A stretch of DNA of 43,158 nucleotides from Chara braunii (Eukaryota > Streptophyta > Charophyceae > Charales > Characeae), in assembly GCA_003427395.1 (NCBI GenBank), contig BFEA01000288.1:546954-590111 (forward strand). The letters are read 5' to 3'. The translations under genes and the position numbers were made by a program. This document shows, piece after piece, positions 8,640 to 19,424 of this stretch (position 1 is its first letter; every line of letters starts with the position of its first letter). The notes below the pieces were generated by a model. The model searched no databases. It was given only the letters and a program-made list of their open reading frames with translations, and was not told the origin of the DNA.

Positions 8640-10887
8640 AAGCAATTTTCATCAAGTCTCGGCCATGTCTGCACAAAACATCGGGCTTGGATGGGTTGCC
8701 TGCACAATTTTTTCGGAATTTTTCGCTGCACCTGTTGCCAGAACTGTTGCAAATCTGTCAGGTGGTTTGGAATGGTGCTTCCTTTCCGTCTCAAGTGGTA
8801 CAAGGTATTATCACATTTACACTAAAGAAAGGAGATAGTATTGACATTAACAATTACAAACCAATCACATTAATGTCTGCACTCTATAAAATCTTTGCCA
8901 AAGTGCTCACAGCGAGACTCCAAAAAGTGCTTCCTTCCCTTATTCATCCATCGCAAACTGGCTTTGTCCCAGGGCGACAGATTCTACACAATGTGATGTT
9001 GGTGGAACAACTGGTTGAGCACGTGTTGGGAGGTGAAGATAGTTTCACTATTGTTTTACTTGAGCTTGAGAAGGCCTACGATCGGGTAGGGTGGGAATTT
9101 TTGCAGGCTGTATTGACAGCCTTTGGATTTGGTCCCAAATTCAAACATGCGGTTTCTAGTCTCCTTTCTAATGCCACTTCGCAGGTTTGTGTCAATGGGG
9201 TGTTGTCTGCTCCTGTTCAGCTTCGACGGTCAGCGCAGCAAGGTCGCCCTGTTGCACCATACTTGTACATGTTGTATGTTGAAATCATGCATATTCTTAT
9301 TAGGACCGAACTGGACATTCCCGGAATATCACTTCCTTCAGGAGTGATTTAAAAGTTTGAAGCCTTTGCGGATGACTCTGTGGCGTTTACCCCATTGTCT
9401 GACCATGCCTCTTTTACTTTGAGAGACACAATTCAATTCTTTTGTCATTTGTCGCAGGCGGCAGTTAATTGGTCTAAGTCCTCTATTTTGATACCGCCCA
9501 GGGCACAACCTCCGTATCACTGGGGCCTTCGAGTTGTTATCCCATTTCAACAAGAACGTTTGTTGGGTCACTATTTATCATTTGACCCTCAACAAATGCA
9601 TGACTCTTCACAGTCACTTGCTGGACGGCGTACAACACTCCGACCATGGACCCAACACAAAGGTACCCGTCTGTTTGGAAGAGTGTTAGTCATCAACAAT
9701 GCAGTCTTGTCGACATTATGATACAGACGTTCTCTTTTTCAGTTGGACTCTCCTTCCCTTCAGATGGTGAGAAACTTGGTGTCCCACTATTTGTGGAAAG
9801 AAGAGACTAACGATGATAATTTTTTGCCAAAGGTCGCCTGACAGTCTGTTACACAACCAAAACCTCATGGGGGCCTCTCTATTTTGGACCCGGAAAGCCA
9901 GATCACTGCTTTGTTGGCACGATGGGTGCCATGGGCTATCTTTGAATTGCCGCATACTCCGTGACGACAATTGACATAATTCCCGTTTTTCTCCTTTTTC
10001 GATTGGTCTGATCGGCGTTGTTTTTGGTTAGCTTCCTTTTCCCATAATACCTTCGTAAGCAACTGCTGCCAGGAGTGTGGGCGGGCATTTTGAAAGCCTG
10101 GAGAGTTGTTTGTCCTCATTTGCAACCCCCTCTTATGCTTTTCGAGTGATTGCTTACTCAACCTTTGTTTAATAATCCCTATATTCTGACTGTTACCGGA
10201 TTGCCGTTTGCATGCTTTGGACCTGGGCAATTTGGAAATGCATGGATGGGTAGAGAAATAGGTACCCTTCCGGACCTTGGGGATGTTGACTCCACTGATT
10301 GGAAAACAATTGATTTGTTGGCACCGAGATTGACTGGTCTGTGGCGTCAACAACAACATCTCCAGCAGTTACAAGATGCAGTGCCACCAGCCTGGTTACA
10401 CATCCTGCGAAGGGGGTTGGAAGTGGCCGATGGCATGTGGTACAAACATAATGGTCAAGTTATGCCACAATATGTTTGGAGGAAGGAGACTTACTCTGTA
10501 GTGACAGGCATTCCCTATTCGTGTTGGGAAGTCCAAGGCGATGCCTTTTCATTGGGAGAACTGTTGCAGTATGCAGAAGATGCAATACCAGGCACTGGAA
10601 AAGGCATGGCATACCCGAATAGGAAACCGCCGAAGGGTGTTTCCCGAAAAGGCAAGCCGGGGGGGTGCTGTGGACCATGGCCTGGTACCGCACTGCTCCA
10701 GGACAAGTCCGTGTGTGGCCGTGTGCGACCCGGTGTGGCGGGTTCCGCACAAGTGCCGTGCGTTGCTGTGTGGCCCGAGCGGGTCCACTCAGGCAACGGG
10801 AAATTACCGTTGGCGGCGTGGGTGGATGTCCCTCCCTCCCGTTGGTGGGAGGTGACGTCCGAACCATTGGTAGTCGGAGTGCACTGA
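8618..10887 (+). pseudogene. 5'-truncated L1-type LINE ORF2 (reverse transcriptase) remnant
   Basis: The RT order is clear: SGLDGLPAQFF (finger), NNYKPITLMSALYKIFAKVL, QTGFVPGRQILHN, motif A LLELEKAYDRVGWEFL, motif B region RRSAQQGRPVAPYLY, then after a TAA (about 9350-9352) motif C FADDSVAF in the same frame and WSKSSIL. Further stops follow at 9719-9721 and about 9839 and later. The frame then changes, and PLFNNPYILTV with GREIGTLPDLGD (from 10150) matches the L1 ORF2 C-terminal region. Motif A has Glu where the catalytic Asp is expected, and the usual QGCPL is QGRPV. The endonuclease half is absent. It is inactive, and the 3' end is not defined. Confidence 0.85.
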
Positions 10888-11223
10888 GCACAGGAGCACT
10901 GACGGGGAGCCATCGCCGGGGACGAAGGAGGACGGTTTGGTGAGTCGCACGGGTTCGTGAAGGTTGTGCGGTCGACAGGGCCAGAACAGGCGGTGTACAG
11001 GGGTTGACGTCGTCGCCGTTACGGTAACGGAATCGCCATGGATCCATCGAATTTCAAACGGTGCACCGCGACATTCGTGAATTCGGGGGACCATGGACTC
11101 CACAGACTGGTGGGCCCTTGGGATACCGTGTGACACCACGGGAAAATACGAATGTCCGCCACGGCCTCCGGGTACACAGAACGGTCCACGGCGAGGGTGC
11201 ATGGTCCACGTCGTGAAGCCCGC

Positions 11224-11438
11224 GTCTGGAAACTGATGGACATGCCCCCCCCCCTGCTCAACTGGCCGCCTCCTTGGAAAGGGTCTGGAAACCGATCGAC
11301 TTCGAATTTCCAGACCGCGGACCACGTAGAAACGCCCCGTCACCATTTTCGCAACCTCCTTCCAAGCGCAGTGGGGTCTGGAATTCCTTTCCGGGCCCGC
11401 TTTCCACACCGGTTTCCAGACCAAGTGGGGTCTGGAAA
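11224..11438. repeat. Cluster of TTTCCAGACC/GGTCTGGAAA motifs
   Basis: Six occurrences of the decamer core on both strands, at about 11224, 11283, 11307, 11375, 11413 and 11429. Several sit in AGTGGGGTCTGGAA. This lies downstream of the LINE remnant and could belong to its 3' tail or to a separate repeat. Confidence 0.65.
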
Positions 11439-12106
11439 ACACCCCGGCGCCCAAACTTTTCCAGGCCGCCGGCCAGTGGGGTCCACACCCTAGTTGCACT
11501 ACTCGCCATCGGCCACAATTTGTGGTGGATGGGCGGAGAGTGAAAAAAATGTGAATAACTGGAGGCCTGGTTACACTTACTCGCCCCTATATCTCTTCTA
11601 CAGAAAAGTAAAAAAAAAAATGTCTGCCTGATCTCAACTCGTGAAGACGTGCACTCTCCAGAAAGTTGTTCTGTGGAGGAGGTCCGAGGACCACCACCCT
11701 CCACAAACCGCCGTGCACAGGCGGGGAAACCGAAAACACCACTCGCCAGAACTTGTGTCGACGGTGTGGTGAGCAGTCTGACATATTTTTCTCTGACGTA
11801 TTTTTCATTCGCCAAGTTTGGGGAATAAGTGCAACCAGGCATGAGTGCTGGTCACACTGAGGTAGGATAGTAGGGATAGGGGATGCGCTAGGAGTATTGA
11901 CGTGAGGATAGGATGGGTGGTGGCCTCGCCTCCTCAGAGCGATCAGAGCGACCACGGCTGACAGCTTCAACCAGGGCCTTACTCAGAAGGGGAACAAAAC
12001 GCTGCTATCCACAGCAGCAAGCACAAATCACAGCGATTTACAGCAGACATGAAAAAAAGACAAAAAGTAGAGCTCACGACAAGCCCGTGCGGTTTTCTAC
12101 CATCTC
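11439..12106. other. No gene seen
   Basis: Mixed sequence with an A-run near 11610-11620. Short open frames overlap on both strands and none resembles a protein family. Confidence 0.4.
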
Positions 12107-12215
12107 CAAATGTGCAAAATCAGAATGAACTTCCCTCTAGAACATGGCCAGATGCACCCACCACATTTTTGTCCTTCTCACATTCCAAGCATGGTGTGGT
12201 GAGGCCCAAAGTCGA
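12107..12215 (+). repeat. Dispersed repeat Q, copy 1
   Basis: Shares CCAAATGTGCAAAATCAGAA, CTAGAACATGGCCAGATGCA and ACATTTTTGTCCTTCTCACA with other copies at 15010, 17583 (with Ns), 21080 (antisense) and 27465. The 27465 copy is the insertion target of the Penelope-like element. Confidence 0.65.
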
Positions 12216-12234
12216 AAAAAAAAAAAAAAAAACA

Positions 12235-12308
12235 GCCCCAAAGAAAGGGCAATCACAAACCTGACTGTACGTGGTATCTACCAGCCCCAAAGAAAGGGCA
12301 ATCGCAAG
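12235..12308 (+). repeat. Short direct duplication
   Basis: CAGCCCCAAAGAAAGGGCAA occurs at about 12233 and 12280, a period of about 47 bp. Confidence 0.8.
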
Positions 12309-12437
12309 CCGTGACGTCTTCCATGGGGATTGTGACATGATTTGTCCAGGGTGTTGTAGAGGTCGGTTTCTGGACCCACGACAGGTACCTATCTACAGTC
12401 AGCAACTAATTTATGGGACCCAGACCATCCTATCTTG

Positions 12438-12660
12438 GAGGATCCCCCTCAGACAGCCCCTACTGCAGGTTCCCCAACGATTTCCTCCACCAGAGTCTGT
12501 CTACTAACACCCCTCCTTCCGGGATCCCTTAAGACAATCCCCTACCGTAGGTTTTCCACCGATATCCTCCAGCAGAGCTTGTCCCAAGCCAACCCTCCCC
12601 CCAAACGGGACCCATCCCACCTCAGGTACTTGCCCCCCCAAAAACAGAGCCTAAGGTAAC
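12438..12660 (+). repeat. Diverged tandem repeat of about 85 bp, 2-3 units
   Basis: Successive units start GGATCCCCCTCAGACAGCCC (about 12438), GGGATCCCTTAAGACAATCC (about 12521) and GGGACCCATCCCACCTC (about 12606), each followed by CCTAC-GTAGGTTTCC-like and CCTCCA-CAGAG-like blocks. The third is partial. Confidence 0.6.
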
Positions 12661-12886
12661 CAACACACATGAGCAGTCTAACCACAAACCCGTACCTGCA
12701 TCCTCATTAGACTGCTAACTGCATCAGGCAAACCCCTCAGAGGCCAGGACCCAACATACAACACCATGGACAGTCCCCTGGGCAGTGCGCAGGCAGTGTC
12801 TGTAATAGCTTACCATGCGTCAGCCCAAGGGGTGTGTGTCCAGCCGTGCGTCATTCTAACGCCCTGCCGGTGTGTCCATGTGTGAG

Positions 12887-12956
12887 GCTGCAGATTTGAA
12901 CCCGCAACCTCATACCACAATGCGCATTTCCAACCGGTGCTCTAACCACTGAGCTT
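12887..12956 (-). repeat. tRNA-like SINE head, antisense
   Basis: Read on the minus strand it starts AGCTCAGTGGTTAGAGCACC (box A type) and ends GGGTTCAAATC (box B type) about 35 nt later. These are RNA polymerase III internal promoter boxes in tRNA spacing. Acceptor-stem pairing is not evident, so it is a tRNA-derived SINE head and not a tRNA gene. The body probably continues leftward to about 12670. Confidence 0.55.
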
Positions 12957-12968
12957 CTTTCTTATCTT

Positions 12969-13003
12969 CTTCTTCTTCTTCTTCTTCTTCTTCTTCTTCT
13001 TCT
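12969..13003. repeat. (TTC)n microsatellite
   Basis: About eleven TTC units, followed by T-rich sequence. Confidence 0.9.
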
Positions 13004-13097
13004 TTAATTATCTTCTTTTTCAATTGTGACGTGATGTTTTTTCTTTTTCTTTTTTTCAACTAAGCTATATTCTTCTGTCAATTTGTTTTTTTTTTTG

Positions 13098-13415
13098 AGA
13101 AAACTACGGCGCAGTCATGGTTACAGTTTGTAATTGTTCCCCCCCCCCCAAAAAAAAAAAAAAGTTTGTAATTACATGTCAAACTGCATTTTTTATATTT
13201 AGTCACAGACCGAGTTAAAAAATGCAGTTGAAACTCGGGCTGGCCTTTTTTAGCAGTTCAGTCAGGCACATGGCCCTTTTATTTATTTATTTTTTTTCCA
13301 CCCCCTCCCCATCACGTGGCGGGGCCACAACCGAGATGTCTCGGCCACAGCCGAGGGGGAAAAAGAAAAGCATCTGGTTGTGTGGCGGGGCCACAGACAA
13401 GACGTCTCGGCAACG
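13098..13415 (+). mobile_element. Partial foldback/MITE element, left part
   Basis: AACTACGGCGCAGTCATGGT and ACAGTTTGTAATTG match the terminal repeat of the element at 32455. GAAACTCGGGCTGGCCTTTT and CAGTTCAGTCAGGCACATGG match its subterminal part, and CCGAGATGTCTCGGCCAC matches its internal palindrome. It is interrupted by C and A homopolymers at 13140-13164. No right terminal repeat is found, and poly-G rich sequence (13425-13480) follows. Confidence 0.65.
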
Positions 13416-13714
13416 CCTGAAAGAGGAGGGGGGGGGAGAGGAAGGAGGGGGGGGGGGGAGGGGGGGAGGGGGGGGGGAATGGAAAAGGAGAAAAAAGGTA
13501 GGCTACCAGAGTGGCCCGGGGCCACTTGCCCGGCCTTGCCAAAAAAAACAAAAAACGGACCAGCCCTGCCGCCTTCACCCGAATACAATGCCACGTCATT
13601 ATAGCTGCATATGGCCCAGCTTTCAGTCCAGATGCGACGATAATGACCGGGGAGTTCTATTCGGGTGAAGACGGTAGGTAATTCAGAATCGTACGTATGA
13701 CATTCATTTGCTTC

Positions 13715-13783
13715 CAGTGGAGTTTGAACCCCGGTCTGTATTTCAACAGTTCGGGGCTGTACCAACTGAGCTAGGCCAGTTGA
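13715..13783 (-). repeat. tRNA-like sequence (SINE head), antisense
   Basis: On the minus strand TAGCTCAGTTGGTACAGCC is followed about 30 nt later by GGGGTTCAAACTCC, so both polymerase III boxes are present. The 7-nt segments expected to form the acceptor stem do not pair, which argues against a functional tRNA. Confidence 0.55.
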
Positions 13784-13835
13784 CCTTTGACTATCTATAT
13801 CTGCCAACCACCACTCCTAAGCCTATACAGGGGAC

Positions 13836-14220
13836 CCCTGCAAGCATAGCTACCTCTCACAATTAAGGGGATGCATTCCCACCCTCATAGGCGGTGGTCA
13901 GGGAGTAGGGTGGGGGCCGCCGGTGTGTGGTCTGAGGGGCCGGAAGACCTAGCAATTGTAAGACAGGAGAACTCGAGCGGTGGTCAGGGAGTAGGGTGGG
14001 GGCCGGCGGTGTGTGGTCTGAGGGGCCGGAAGACCTAGCAATTGTAAGACAGGAGAACTCGAGCATTTTGCAAGTAGCTGCGCCTCCCATCTACTTCCCT
14101 CACCCCCCATCCAGTAGCAGCAGTGGTTATGGCCAACAACCCCTGCAAGCATAGCTACCCCTCACAATTAAGGGGATGCATTCCCACCCTAATAGGCAGT
14201 GGTCAGGGAGTAGGGTAAAT
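13836..14220 (+). repeat. Nested duplications
   Basis: A unit of about 85 bp beginning GTGGTCAGGGAGTAGGGTGG and ending GAGAACTCGAGC occurs twice in tandem (about 13895-13978 and 13979-14063), nearly identical. An outer 58-bp segment containing CAAGCATAGCTACC(T/C)CTCAC occurs at about 13836 and 14144, followed by a third start of the inner unit near 14197. Confidence 0.75.
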
Positions 14221-14458
14221 ATTCTACAACAATGGGACGAGTTCATGGTTCATATGACTGTGGGGGAGGAAGGAACTAGGGTGTAAACGCAGGTATTTGG
14301 GGCCTGATATGGGCAGAAGAGGTCCGCCTCCCCCCCCCCCCCCGGTTGTTTTTTCCCTTTACCTGCTCAGCCAATCCTCTGGATTCCAGAGCAATCAATG
14401 CTGGCAGGGGTCGGTCAATCCTCTCTCCTGATATCCTTCAATTTCATTCTGTATATGG

Positions 14459-14560
14459 GACGCTGGACCCGTTTTCCAGCAGGTGATGCTCCCCACCAAT
14501 AGATGGAGGCCCCCCGCTAGGTGCTAAGGGTGCCTGCTTTTATCAGCACCACTAGCACTG
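14459..14560 (+). repeat. SINE-like hairpin repeat, copy 3
   Basis: GGGACGCTGGACCCGTTTTC through GATGCTCCCCACCAATAGAT, ending in the TGC-rich near-palindrome GGTGCCTGC...CAGCACCACTAGCAC. Confidence 0.75.
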
Positions 14561-14870
14561 TAGCTGCATCTCCCCTCCCATCTACTTCCCCCTCTCTCCC
14601 CCCCCCCATCCAGTAGCAGCAGTGGCTGTGGCCAACACTCTCCCACATGCCACACAGAACCCCCACTCACACTGACACTCGCACCCCTGTCGGTCATAGA
14701 CCCTACTACCACACACAGAACACACTCAGGCTCACACTCACACCCCTGTTGATCATAGACCCTATTAATACCAATCAGGGGTATCAATCAGGGGTATCAC
14801 AGTAGGTTGGCACGAAGAGCCCCGCAGGAGGGGCCTCTAACCCACAACCTCCTGAACGCCTCATCTTTTG
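14560..14870 (-). repeat. tRNA-derived SINE-B, antisense
   Basis: Its minus strand runs from a degenerate box-B-like TTGTGGGTTAGAG through GTGTGAGTG-rich sequence to GGGAGAGTGTTGGCC and GCTGCTACTGGATGG. The same order is seen on the plus strand at 20700-20960. A TC(A/C)ATAGACCCTA-type segment is duplicated internally. Confidence 0.5.
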
Positions 14871-15009
14871 GCTGACGTCATCCATCTTGGCATTGTCCCA
14901 TTTTATCTTCAATTAATAAGAACGAAATGTAGTCCATAGCATACAGGTTCAGTCACACTATAGGGTAGCTCCACTCCTCATTCACACAACAATGGGCCTG
15001 GCTTCACTA

Positions 15010-15105
15010 CATACCAAATGTGCAAAATGAGAATGAATCTGCCGCTAGAACATGGAAACAAACATACATCGCCACAGTTTTTGTTCCTTGTGCATCTCTT
15101 AAGTC
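15010..15105 (+). repeat. Dispersed repeat Q, copy 2
   Basis: CCAAATGTGCAAAATGAGAA, CGCTAGAACATGGAAACA and CACAGTTTTTGTTCCTTG align with copy 1 at 12107. Confidence 0.6.
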
Positions 15106-15223
15106 GCGAAGCGCTGCCCAATGTACTTGCCCACAATCACTGACACGTTCTTCCCCATTCCATTCCCATGCGACCATGCCCTAAAACCACTCCCCACAAC
15201 CCTGACCACTACAACACCGATCA

Positions 15224-15228
<5 letters not shown>

Positions 15229-15300
<72 letters not shown>

Positions 15301-15312
15301 CTGCGTGTGTGT
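15229..15312. repeat. (TC)n followed by (TG)n microsatellite
   Basis: About 31 CT/TC units, then GTGTGTGT and a mixed TG tract. It generates spurious Ser-Leu and Arg-Glu reading frames. Confidence 0.9.
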
Positions 15313-15541
15313 GTAGTGCGCACGCGCGCGGCAAGAACTCGCCGTCCCGACTCCACATCAACAAAGACTAGATTCGTCGTCGTCGTCGTGAAGAACTGGC
15401 TATGGCCGACTATCAGGAAGCTAGGTAACTTCGTGGAGAACAGAAAGGTCACAGACCAACTGTAGCAAGAAGAGATCCTGATAGTGAGGCCTTCCTCAGC
15501 ATGCTGCCTATTCTTCTATACACGTCACAAGCTCTTCAGCT

Positions 15542-15640
15542 TGGCTATGGCCGACATAGCCGCCACGATGACGACACTGGCTATGGCCGACATAGCCGCC
15601 ACGATGACGACACTGGCTATGGCCGACATAGCCGCCACGA
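15542..15640 (+). repeat. 36-bp tandem repeat, about 2.7 units
   Basis: The unit begins GGCTATGGCCGACATAGCCG and continues CCACGATGACGACACT. It contains the imperfect palindrome GGCTATGTCGGCCATAGCC on the minus strand. Copies are essentially identical, so the array is young. A lone GGCTATGGCCGAC also sits at about 15398. Confidence 0.85.
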
Positions 15641-15912
15641 CATAGCACCACAGCAGCAGCAGCGGCACCGACCCCGACCCCGACCCCGACTAAGCCTCCT
15701 TTCCTCCACATCAGCAGGAGCCTATTTGTCTGTTCCCCTTAAGCCACCACTAATCTTCCGCTCTCCATCGACCACCTCCCAGGAAAGAGGGCTCGCCCAT
15801 TATCTAATTTTTCAATCAAAATTTAGAAGGAAAAAAAACAAGGAAAAAAGCGAAACGATACGGCCAAGCCTTCACGCGCAAGTCGACAGAAAAAAAACAA
15901 TGCGACACGCCA

Positions 15913-15917
<5 letters not shown>

Positions 15918-15983
<66 letters not shown>

Positions 15984-16788
15984 NNNNNNNNNNNNNNNNN
16001 NNNNNNNNNNNNNNNNNNNNNNNNNNNNNNNNNNNNNNNNNNNNNNNNNNNNNNNNNNNNNNNNNNNNNNNNNNNNNNNNNNNNNNNNNNNNNNNNNNNN
16101 NNNNNNNNNNNNNNNNNNNNNNNNNNNNNNNNNNNNNNNNNNNNNNNNNNNNNNNNNNNNNNNNNNNNNNNNNNNNNNNNNNNNNNNNNNNNNNNNNNNN
16201 NNNNNNNNNNNNNNNNNNNNNNNNNNNNNNNNNNNNNNNNNNNNNNNNNNNNNNNNNNNNNNNNNNNNNNNNNNNNNNNNNNNNNNNNNNNNNNNNNNNN
16301 NNNNNNNNNNNNNNNNNNNNNNNNNNNNNNNNNNNNNNNNNNNNNNNNNNNNNNNNNNNNNNNNNNNNNNNNNNNNNNNNNNNNNNNNNNNNNNNNNNNN
16401 NNNNNNNNNNNNNNNNNNNNNNNNNNNNNNNNNNNNNNNNNNNNNNNNNNNNNNNNNNNNNNNNNNNNNNNNNNNNNNNNNNNNNNNNNNNNNNNNNNNN
16501 NNNNNNNNNNNNNNNNNNNNNNNNNNNNNNNNNNNNNNNNNNNNNNNNNNNNNNNNNNNNNNNNNNNNNNNNNNNNNNNNNNNNNNNNNNNNNNNNNNNN
16601 NNNNNNNNNNNNNNNNNNNNNNNNNNNNNNNNNNNNNNNNNNNNNNNNNNNNNNNNNNNNNNNNNNNNNNNNNNNNNNNNNNNNNNNNNNNNNNNNNNNN
16701 NNNNNNNNNNNNNNNNNNNNNNNNNNNNNNNNNNNNNNNNNNNNNNNNNNNNNNNNNNNNNNCACACACACACACACACACACACACA
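15918..16788. other. Assembly gap between (TC)n and (CA)n
   Basis: A (TC)n run (15918-15983) enters 779 Ns (15984-16762) and emerges in (CA)n (16763-16788). Long open frames across it are artefacts of the Ns. Confidence 0.95.
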
Positions 16789-17365
16789 CTCTATCTCACT
16801 CTCAACAGCAAGTCACATTGACCAGATCATACAAGGTGAAGGCAGCTATGGCGCTAGAGATAGGGAGGCGGAGTTTAGGAGACGAGGAGAAAAGTATCAA
16901 ATGGCGCACCGTGCACCCAAAAAATAAAAGAAAAATATATACTCACATCACGCTTGTCTGCCTCCCTAGTCCTTGCCGTCTTGTGCGCAGCTCCTTTCTC
17001 CCCTGCGCTCGCCTCTTTGCTACGCGGTGCCCTTCTGATTGTTGGCTTGTGCCTCCCTTGCCATTACCTTGCCCTACTCCTCCTCGTTTCTCTACCTTGT
17101 ACCCTTGCCCTCCTCTCCTCCTGATCGCCTCCCTCTCTTCCCAATTCTGAGTTCTCTATATTCAACGGATATCCCAAATGGCTTTGCCCTACTCCTCCTT
17201 TTCTTTTTCTTTTTTTTTCTTTTTCTTTTTTACTCCTAATCGTCTCTCTGTCTTTCCAATTGAAAAAAAAATAAAAATATCTCTCTCCAATTCAACGGAT
17301 GCCCTACTCCTTTTCCCTTTTTCTTTCCTTTTTTTTTTTCAAGAAAACTCTGCTCATTTGAAAGG
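16789..17365. other. Pyrimidine-rich sequence, no gene seen
   Basis: Duplicated phrases around CAACGGAT and GCC(C)TACTCCT (about 17060-17310) and long T tracts. No coding family recognised. Confidence 0.4.
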
Positions 17366-17470
17366 CCGGCGCCAGCGGCCTAACTCAGTTGGTAAGGCTT
17401 GCAAGTGGCATTCAGGGGCACCGTTCCACTAGCACACGAGTCATGGCCTAGTGCGACGCCTGGGACACTC
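17366..17470 (+). repeat. SINE-A head, 3'-truncated
   Basis: GGCGCCAGCGGCCTAACTCA plus GTTGGTAAGGCTTGCAAGTG gives box A and the following tRNA-like part. Box B is replaced by unrelated sequence. Same head as at 18546. Confidence 0.65.
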
Positions 17471-17582
17471 CAGAAAAACGAAGAAAACTCCAGAAAAACG
17501 AAGAAAAGAGAAAAAAGAAAATTAAAGTGGTGACTTCTCAAGTCCCAAGGTGGGGACGAGCCCGACCTTTGGAAGTGCTGCA

Positions 17583-17690
17583 AAAGGNTGTGCCATCTTC
17601 TTGAACNNTAGAATGGACAGTGGATGAATGTATCCCTCNCAGAACNTAGCCAGATTCACTTCTTCCATCTTTCTTTATTGCCTGAGGGTG
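17583..17690 (+). repeat. Dispersed repeat Q, copy 3, with ambiguous bases; short duplication follows
   Basis: GAACNTAGCCAGATTCAC and nearby sequence resemble repeat Q, but Ns at about 17588, 17607, 17638 and 17645 limit this. A 26-bp direct duplication (TCCGAGTCTCACGTACCACA) lies just downstream at about 17727-17774. Confidence 0.4.
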
Positions 17691-17863
17691 CACCTATGAC
17701 AAGTGCTACGTGACGATTGCAATCCGAGTCTCACGTACCACAGAGAGGTCCGAGTCTCACGTACCACAGAGAGGGAGTGGAGTCCCTTAGTGTGCCCGAC
17801 GGGACTGCCTCCTGTGACGGTCCTCATGTTCAAGCGTGAAGTCCTTATATTTTGAGAAAGAAA

Positions 17864-17935
17864 TGAAGTACTCGAGGGGCTTTCTATTGACCGGAAAAGT
17901 AAGCACGGTCAATACAAACGACTTAGAGTACTTGA
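17864..17935. repeat. Imperfect 30-bp inverted repeat, 12-nt loop
   Basis: Arms 17864-17893 and 17906-17935 (left TGAAGTACTC...TATTGACCG) pair with about seven mismatches. A T-run follows (about 17936-17945). It has hairpin-RNA shape but no further evidence of function. Confidence 0.55.
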
Positions 17936-18099
17936 TTTTTTTTTTTGTTTTAGACAACCACCAATCGAAAACAGACTTGGTATTTCTTTTCCCCACATCC
18001 TGTTATTCACCAAAAACAAAAAAACAAGAAAAAGTAAATTAAAACACAAATTTTAAATATACAAACATCTTTGTTTTGCTACCCTCGGATTTCGATGCA

Positions 18100-18475
18100 G
18101 CAACGGCTGGTGGATGTCCCCCGGACGTCCCACAGGTGTCGCCGTGCGACAATATACCTTACTCGGTTGCTAGTGGCACCGTGCCCCAGGAGGTCGTGGG
18201 TGGCCTCATGTACCTTCCTGGGCATGCTTGGCGCCCGCCACCTAGAGATAGACCACTGGATCCCCCAATCGGCATTGAGCAGAGTCTGCTGATGTTCATA
18301 GGGGAGGGGACCCCAGGGGAGGCACAGGGATTGGTCCTCTTGGCATGGTCCCTGATGCTACCGGCTGTCCCCTAGCCGGTATCGCCCACCTGCAGGTCGG
18401 GAGCAGCCCCCGCATTTTCTCTCTCGAACACGGTTCTGGCTGCTACGGGGTTCCCCGTATGCCTACAATTAGAAG
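18100..18475 (+). repeat. SINE-A copy, decayed head
   Basis: Body phrases GGCCTCATGTACCTTCCTGG, GCATTGAGCAGAGTCTGCTG and GATGTTCATAGGGG, then the 3' end phrase GCTACGGGGTTCCCCGTA. A repeat of GCCTCATGTACCTTCCTGGG at 18609 marks the next copy. Confidence 0.7.
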
Positions 18476-18545
18476 TAGTGGTAGGTAGGTAGTGTGAGGT
18501 GAAATTGAGAGAAGAATATAGCTTTATGAAAAGAAAAAAAAAAAA

Positions 18546-18850
18546 GGTTGGCGCCAGCGGCCTAGCTCAGTTGGTAAGGCACGGAGGTCTTGGGTTCAAT
18601 CCCCATTGGCCTCATGTACCTTCCTGGGCAAGCTTGGCGCCCACCACCTAGAGATATGCCGTTGGTCCCCCCGACTGGCATTGAGCAGAGACTGCTGATG
18701 TTCATAGGGGGAGGGGACCGGAGGGGAGGCACAGTGACTGGCCCATAGAAGAAGCTCGGTCCTGATGCCACCATCAGGCTGACCCCTGGCCGGTATTGCC
18801 CACCTGCTGTAGCAGGGGCGAGGTCCCATTAGCAGTCGGATAGGAGTGTG
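18546..18850 (+). repeat. SINE-A, tRNA-derived, with both Pol III boxes
   Basis: Head GCGCCAGCGGCCTAGCTCAG + TTGGTAAGGC (box A) and TTGGGTTCAATCCCC (box B), then the body CTCATGTACCTTCCTGGGCA and ATTGAGCAGAGACTGCTGAT. The box A-B spacing is shortened, since the anticodon-like part seen at 20724 is missing. Mobilisation would depend on a partner LINE; which one is not shown. Confidence 0.75.
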
Positions 18851-18989
18851 GCCGATCCAGTGTGACACTGAGTGGCAGCGGCCAGACACGTTCATTACGA
18901 ATTTCTGGGCTGAGAAAACAGGAAAAAGGCCAAAAAAAAAAGAAGAAACAGAGACCTCCCACCGGAAATCACGGCAGAGTGCTTCCCAG

Positions 18990-19015
18990 CCATCAGATCA
19001 CAAGTGATCTGATGG
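18990..19015. repeat. Perfect 12-bp palindromic hairpin
   Basis: CCATCAGATCAC, AA, GTGATCTGATGG: all 12 pairs match around a 2-nt centre. Flanking sequence (18850-18989 and 19016-19424) shows no gene. Confidence 0.85.
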
Positions 19016-19424
19016 TGGTGGTTGCAAAAACAGTGAACAAAGTAACCGCCACATTTTTTTGGAATAAAATCGACTTCTGTCAGCAGTGATCCTGACACCC
19101 TCCATATACTCGGTGATTCAAGGAGGGCTCCACCCAATGAGATAAGTGCACAACAGCAAGTAAAACGCTGAAAATCTTCTATCCAGTGGGCTAAGGCCGA
19201 CCCCGACCTCGTTTGGGGTTGGCCACACCCCCAACAGATTGAAAAGATTCTGGCGGGAAGCTTTCTTTGCACCGGCATGCCCAGTGTTAAGGAGAGGAGG
19301 AGGGGAACAAAGATCTCCTTTTTCGGGTTATACATGTAAAGTACTGACCGTGGGATCAAGAGTACTGCATGGCAGGATTTGGGTCACTCAACTGCCCCAC
19401 AAACTTGTTTCTATCCTGTCCCGT

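Noticed and set aside
12887-13783. Functional tRNA genes on the minus strand
   Set aside because: Box A and box B are present but acceptor stems do not pair, and similar heads continue into SINE bodies.
15542-15640. 36-bp repeat at 15.5 kb as a CRISPR
   Set aside because: Purely tandem, under three units, no spacers and no cas genes.
15501-17150. Very long open frames on both strands across 15.5-17.1 kb
   Set aside because: They exist only because Ns are read as open and the flanks are (TC)n and (CA)n.
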